Assembly: GCF_000427665.1 (NCBI RefSeq)
Contig: NZ_KE386572.1
Location: 3,434,196-3,498,195 of the forward strand
Origin: Geminicoccus roseus DSM 18922
GTDB lineage: Bacteria > Pseudomonadota > Alphaproteobacteria > Geminicoccales > Geminicoccaceae
Reading direction: 5' to 3'
Length of the DNA: 64,000 nt
Part shown: one piece after another, positions 62,332 through 64,000 of the stretch
How the letters are laid out: every line of letters begins with the position of its first letter
Numbering within the stretch: position 1 is the first letter of the stretch
Translations under genes and position numbers: made by a program
Notes under the pieces: generated by a model
The model's input: the letters and a program-made list of their open reading frames with translations, nothing else
Database searches by the model: none
Told to the model about the DNA's origin: nothing

Positions 62332-62532
62332 ATGACGCATCGTCAAGCAGCACGGCCGTGCGTGGAAGCCGAAGCCCCGCGCATGGCCTACGGCACTATC
62401 TACACCCCCTGGGATGCCCGGGCGGAAAGGGTCGAGCGGCGCGCCGCCTTCTGGACTGATGGCCCGAGCCAGCGCCGTCGACCAGGGCTGCTGGGACGGC
62501 TGGAATACATGACCGTCTTCGGCAGCGCTTGA
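62332..62532 (+). CDS. Small hypothetical protein
   Basis: 66 residues. ATG at 62332 follows GAGGGGAAGCGCG. The product is basic and polar (YGTIYTPWDARAERVERRAA, FWTDGPSQRRRPG) with no signal peptide or domain. It precedes msrA by 57 bases on the same strand. It could be a real short gene or a chance frame. Confidence 0.4.
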   Translation: MTHRQAARPCVEAEAPRMAYGTIYTPWDARAERVERRAAFWTDGPSQRRRPGLLGRLEYMTVFGSA

Positions 62533-62589
62533 ACCATCTTTTCCGGTGGCCATTTCCTGTCGGCATCGCGCTGCCTGGAAGGAAACCGG

Positions 62590-63249
62590 ATGTTCCGCCT
62601 CTCCTCGCTCTGGAAGAAGTCCGCGAGCAGGGCAGACTGGGTGCCGGGTCGCCCGCATCCGATCACCGAACCCGGCCGGCACGCGGTATCGGATCGGCCG
62701 CTGGCGGTGCCCTGGCCCGACGGGTTCCGGAGCTTGCTGGTGGGGATGGGCTGCTTCTGGGGTGCCGAGCGCCTGTTCTGGCAGATCCCGGGCGTCTGGG
62801 TCACCGCGGCCGGCTTTGCCGGGGGCTCCACGCCGAACCCGACCTATTACGAGGTCTGCAGCGAGGGCACCGGCCATGCCGAGGTCGTGCTGGTGGTCTA
62901 CGATCCGTCGGTCGTGACGCTGCGGCGCCTCCTGAAGACCTTCTTCGAGGAGCACGACCCGACCCAGGGCATGCGCCAGGGCAACGACGTTGGGACCCAG
63001 TACCGCTCCTGCCTCTTCCTGGCCGAGCAAGAGGACCGAAGGATCGCCGAGGAGGTGCGCGCCGCCTACCAGGCCAGGCTCGCCGGGCGCGGCCTTGGCC
63101 CGGTCACCACGACCATCGGCGGCGAAGTGCCGTTCTTCCATGCCGAGGACGAGCACCAGCAATACCTGGCCAAGAAGCCCTGGGGCTATTGCGGCCTGGC
63201 AGGCACCGGCGTCGCCTGCCCGGTGGGCACCGGCGAAGCCTCCGCCTGA
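62590..63249 (+). CDS. msrA: Peptide methionine sulfoxide reductase A
   Basis: 219 residues. The active-site motif is GMGCFWGAERLFWQIPGV with the catalytic Cys in GCFWG, followed by TAAGFAGGSTPNPTYYEVCS, GHAEVV and DVGTQYRSCLF. The C-terminal ACPVG probably holds a resolving Cys. It repairs methionine-S-sulfoxide. An N-terminal extension of about 50 residues precedes the core, normal for the long form. Confidence 0.95.
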   Translation: MFRLSSLWKKSASRADWVPGRPHPITEPGRHAVSDRPLAVPWPDGFRSLLVGMGCFWGAERLFWQIPGVWVTAAGFAGGSTPNPTYYEVCSEGTGHAEVVLVVYDPSVVTLRRLLKTFFEEHDPTQGMRQGNDVGTQYRSCLFLAEQEDRRIAEEVRAAYQARLAGRGLGPVTTTIGGEVPFFHAEDEHQQYLAKKPWGYCGLAGTGVACPVGTGEASA

Positions 63250-63264
63250 GGCGTCCGGGGCCGC

Positions 63265-63693
63265 TCAGACCAGGGGGTTCGGCCCGGTGAACAGGTCGCC
63301 CAGGGCCAGCCGGGCGCGATGGCGCTGCCGACGGCGCAGGATGTTGGCCGGCCGGTCGTGGCGCAGGTGGCAGCGCTGGCACAAGGCCTTGAGGTTGGCG
63401 CCCACCGAGTTGCCGGGGTCCTGGTCCAGATGGGCGGTGCCCAGCCAGATCCGCCGCTGCCGCTGGCTGGACCAGGCGACGATGTCCGGCCAGTCCACCG
63501 GCTCGCCCCGGTCGTCCCGCCACTGTCCGGACAACTCGTCGAACCAGCGGCCGTCCGCCAGCTGGCAGATCAGCCGGCCGTGCGGGCGGCCGCAGGTCTC
63601 GCAGCGGCCCTTGGCCCGGCCGAAGCGGATCTGCCGGCTGATGATCGGCCAGTCGATCGGGTAGAAATAGCGGCGCTCGGGGCGGATCGGCAC
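63265..63693 (-). CDS. HNH endonuclease-like protein
   Basis: 142 residues from GTG. Two zinc-type pairs, CETCGRPHG and CQRCHLRHD, frame a region with HLDQDPGNSVGANLKALCQR, which matches the HNH nuclease finger (H, N, H). The N-terminal YPIDWPIISRQIRFGRAKGR is typical of a common proteobacterial HNH-type protein. It may nick DNA; the role is unknown. Convergent with msrA. Confidence 0.75.
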   Translation of the reverse strand: MPIRPERRYFYPIDWPIISRQIRFGRAKGRCETCGRPHGRLICQLADGRWFDELSGQWRDDRGEPVDWPDIVAWSSQRQRRIWLGTAHLDQDPGNSVGANLKALCQRCHLRHDRPANILRRRQRHRARLALGDLFTGPNPLV

Positions 63694-64000
63694 GGGCGGT
63701 GTCTCCAGGTCGGATCCGGCCTAGACGATTTTCCAGGCGGCCGGAACGGGTTCCCTTGCCGGGACAGGCGGCGGCCGTGCCGGCCCTGCTGCCCGCCCCA
63801 CCGGCGCAAGAGCGTGTCCGTGCGCCAGGATCCTCAAGAGGAAGTTGCTGCTGCGGCCGTGGCAGCGAGAGCAACAAGATCCACGCCCCCATAAATCAAC
63901 TGTTTCTGAAGCTGTATAATATCTGTTATCTAATACATGCGAATATTCGTCGAAATATTTTTCCTTCTCGCTTCAATGTGATGGAACGAGCGGCATCCGA
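63694..64000. other. Terminal intergenic region
   Basis: No gene seen. The last 110 bases become AT-rich (GTATAATATCTGTTATCTAA) and contain TATAAT at about 63915, so this may be a promoter for a gene beyond the window. Confidence 0.4.

Overview
This is a GC-rich, coding-dense chromosome segment. HspQ, ChrB/ChrA, a DUF4112 protein and a SecA with a C-terminal zinc tail are all compatible with an alphaproteobacterium, perhaps of the Rhodospirillales/Geminicoccales type; the lineage is an inference from gene content only. I see no rRNA, tRNA, CRISPR array, transposase or integrase. Many starts are GTG or TTG with good Shine-Dalgarno sequences, so several genes are trimmed relative to their longest open frame.
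Layout. 0-8.4 kb: the 3' part of a divergent PEP carboxylase-like gene, a methyltransferase, transaldolase, HspQ, a beta-hydroxyacid dehydrogenase, aminopeptidase N and a TRIC/YicG-type membrane protein. 8.5-15 kb: a catabolic neighbourhood (Ldh_2 dehydrogenase, LysE exporter, glycerate kinase, PuuE allantoinase, allantoate amidohydrolase, ArgE/DapE deacylase) that could take allantoin through glyoxylate to 2-phosphoglycerate. 15-21 kb: small secreted proteins, two glycosyltransferase genes and a DjlA operon. 21-31 kb: fused 5-oxoprolinase, RecQ, a 52-residue secreted peptide, a 6PGDH-like protein, an amidase and malonyl-CoA synthetase. 31-37 kb: a lipoprotein GH5 glycanase, a protein carrying a dispersed DNA repeat, and an AT-rich foreign insert with one large SF2 helicase whose C-terminus looks nuclease-like.
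37-44 kb: PLD-family and EEP-family enzymes, then three consecutive secreted Asn/Gly-repeat proteins and an RTX protein with a regular 27-residue repeat. 44-54 kb: GFA-like enzyme, chromate-resistance pair, an NRAMP relative without the usual metal motifs, a methyltransferase, a dehydrogenase/CMD pair, and an operon of a Tat-signal small protein, a 560-residue unknown and a second RTX protein. 54-64 kb: housekeeping genes (mutT, argJ, a parvulin isomerase, secA, msrA) flanked by two AEC-family transporters, ending with an HNH protein.
The most unusual parts are the Asn/Gly-repeat trio (the first is built almost wholly of 13-residue units), the orphan helicase in its AT-rich island, the 27-residue RTX variant, the Tat/unknown/RTX operon, and a 20-bp element present four times and read in two frames of one gene.
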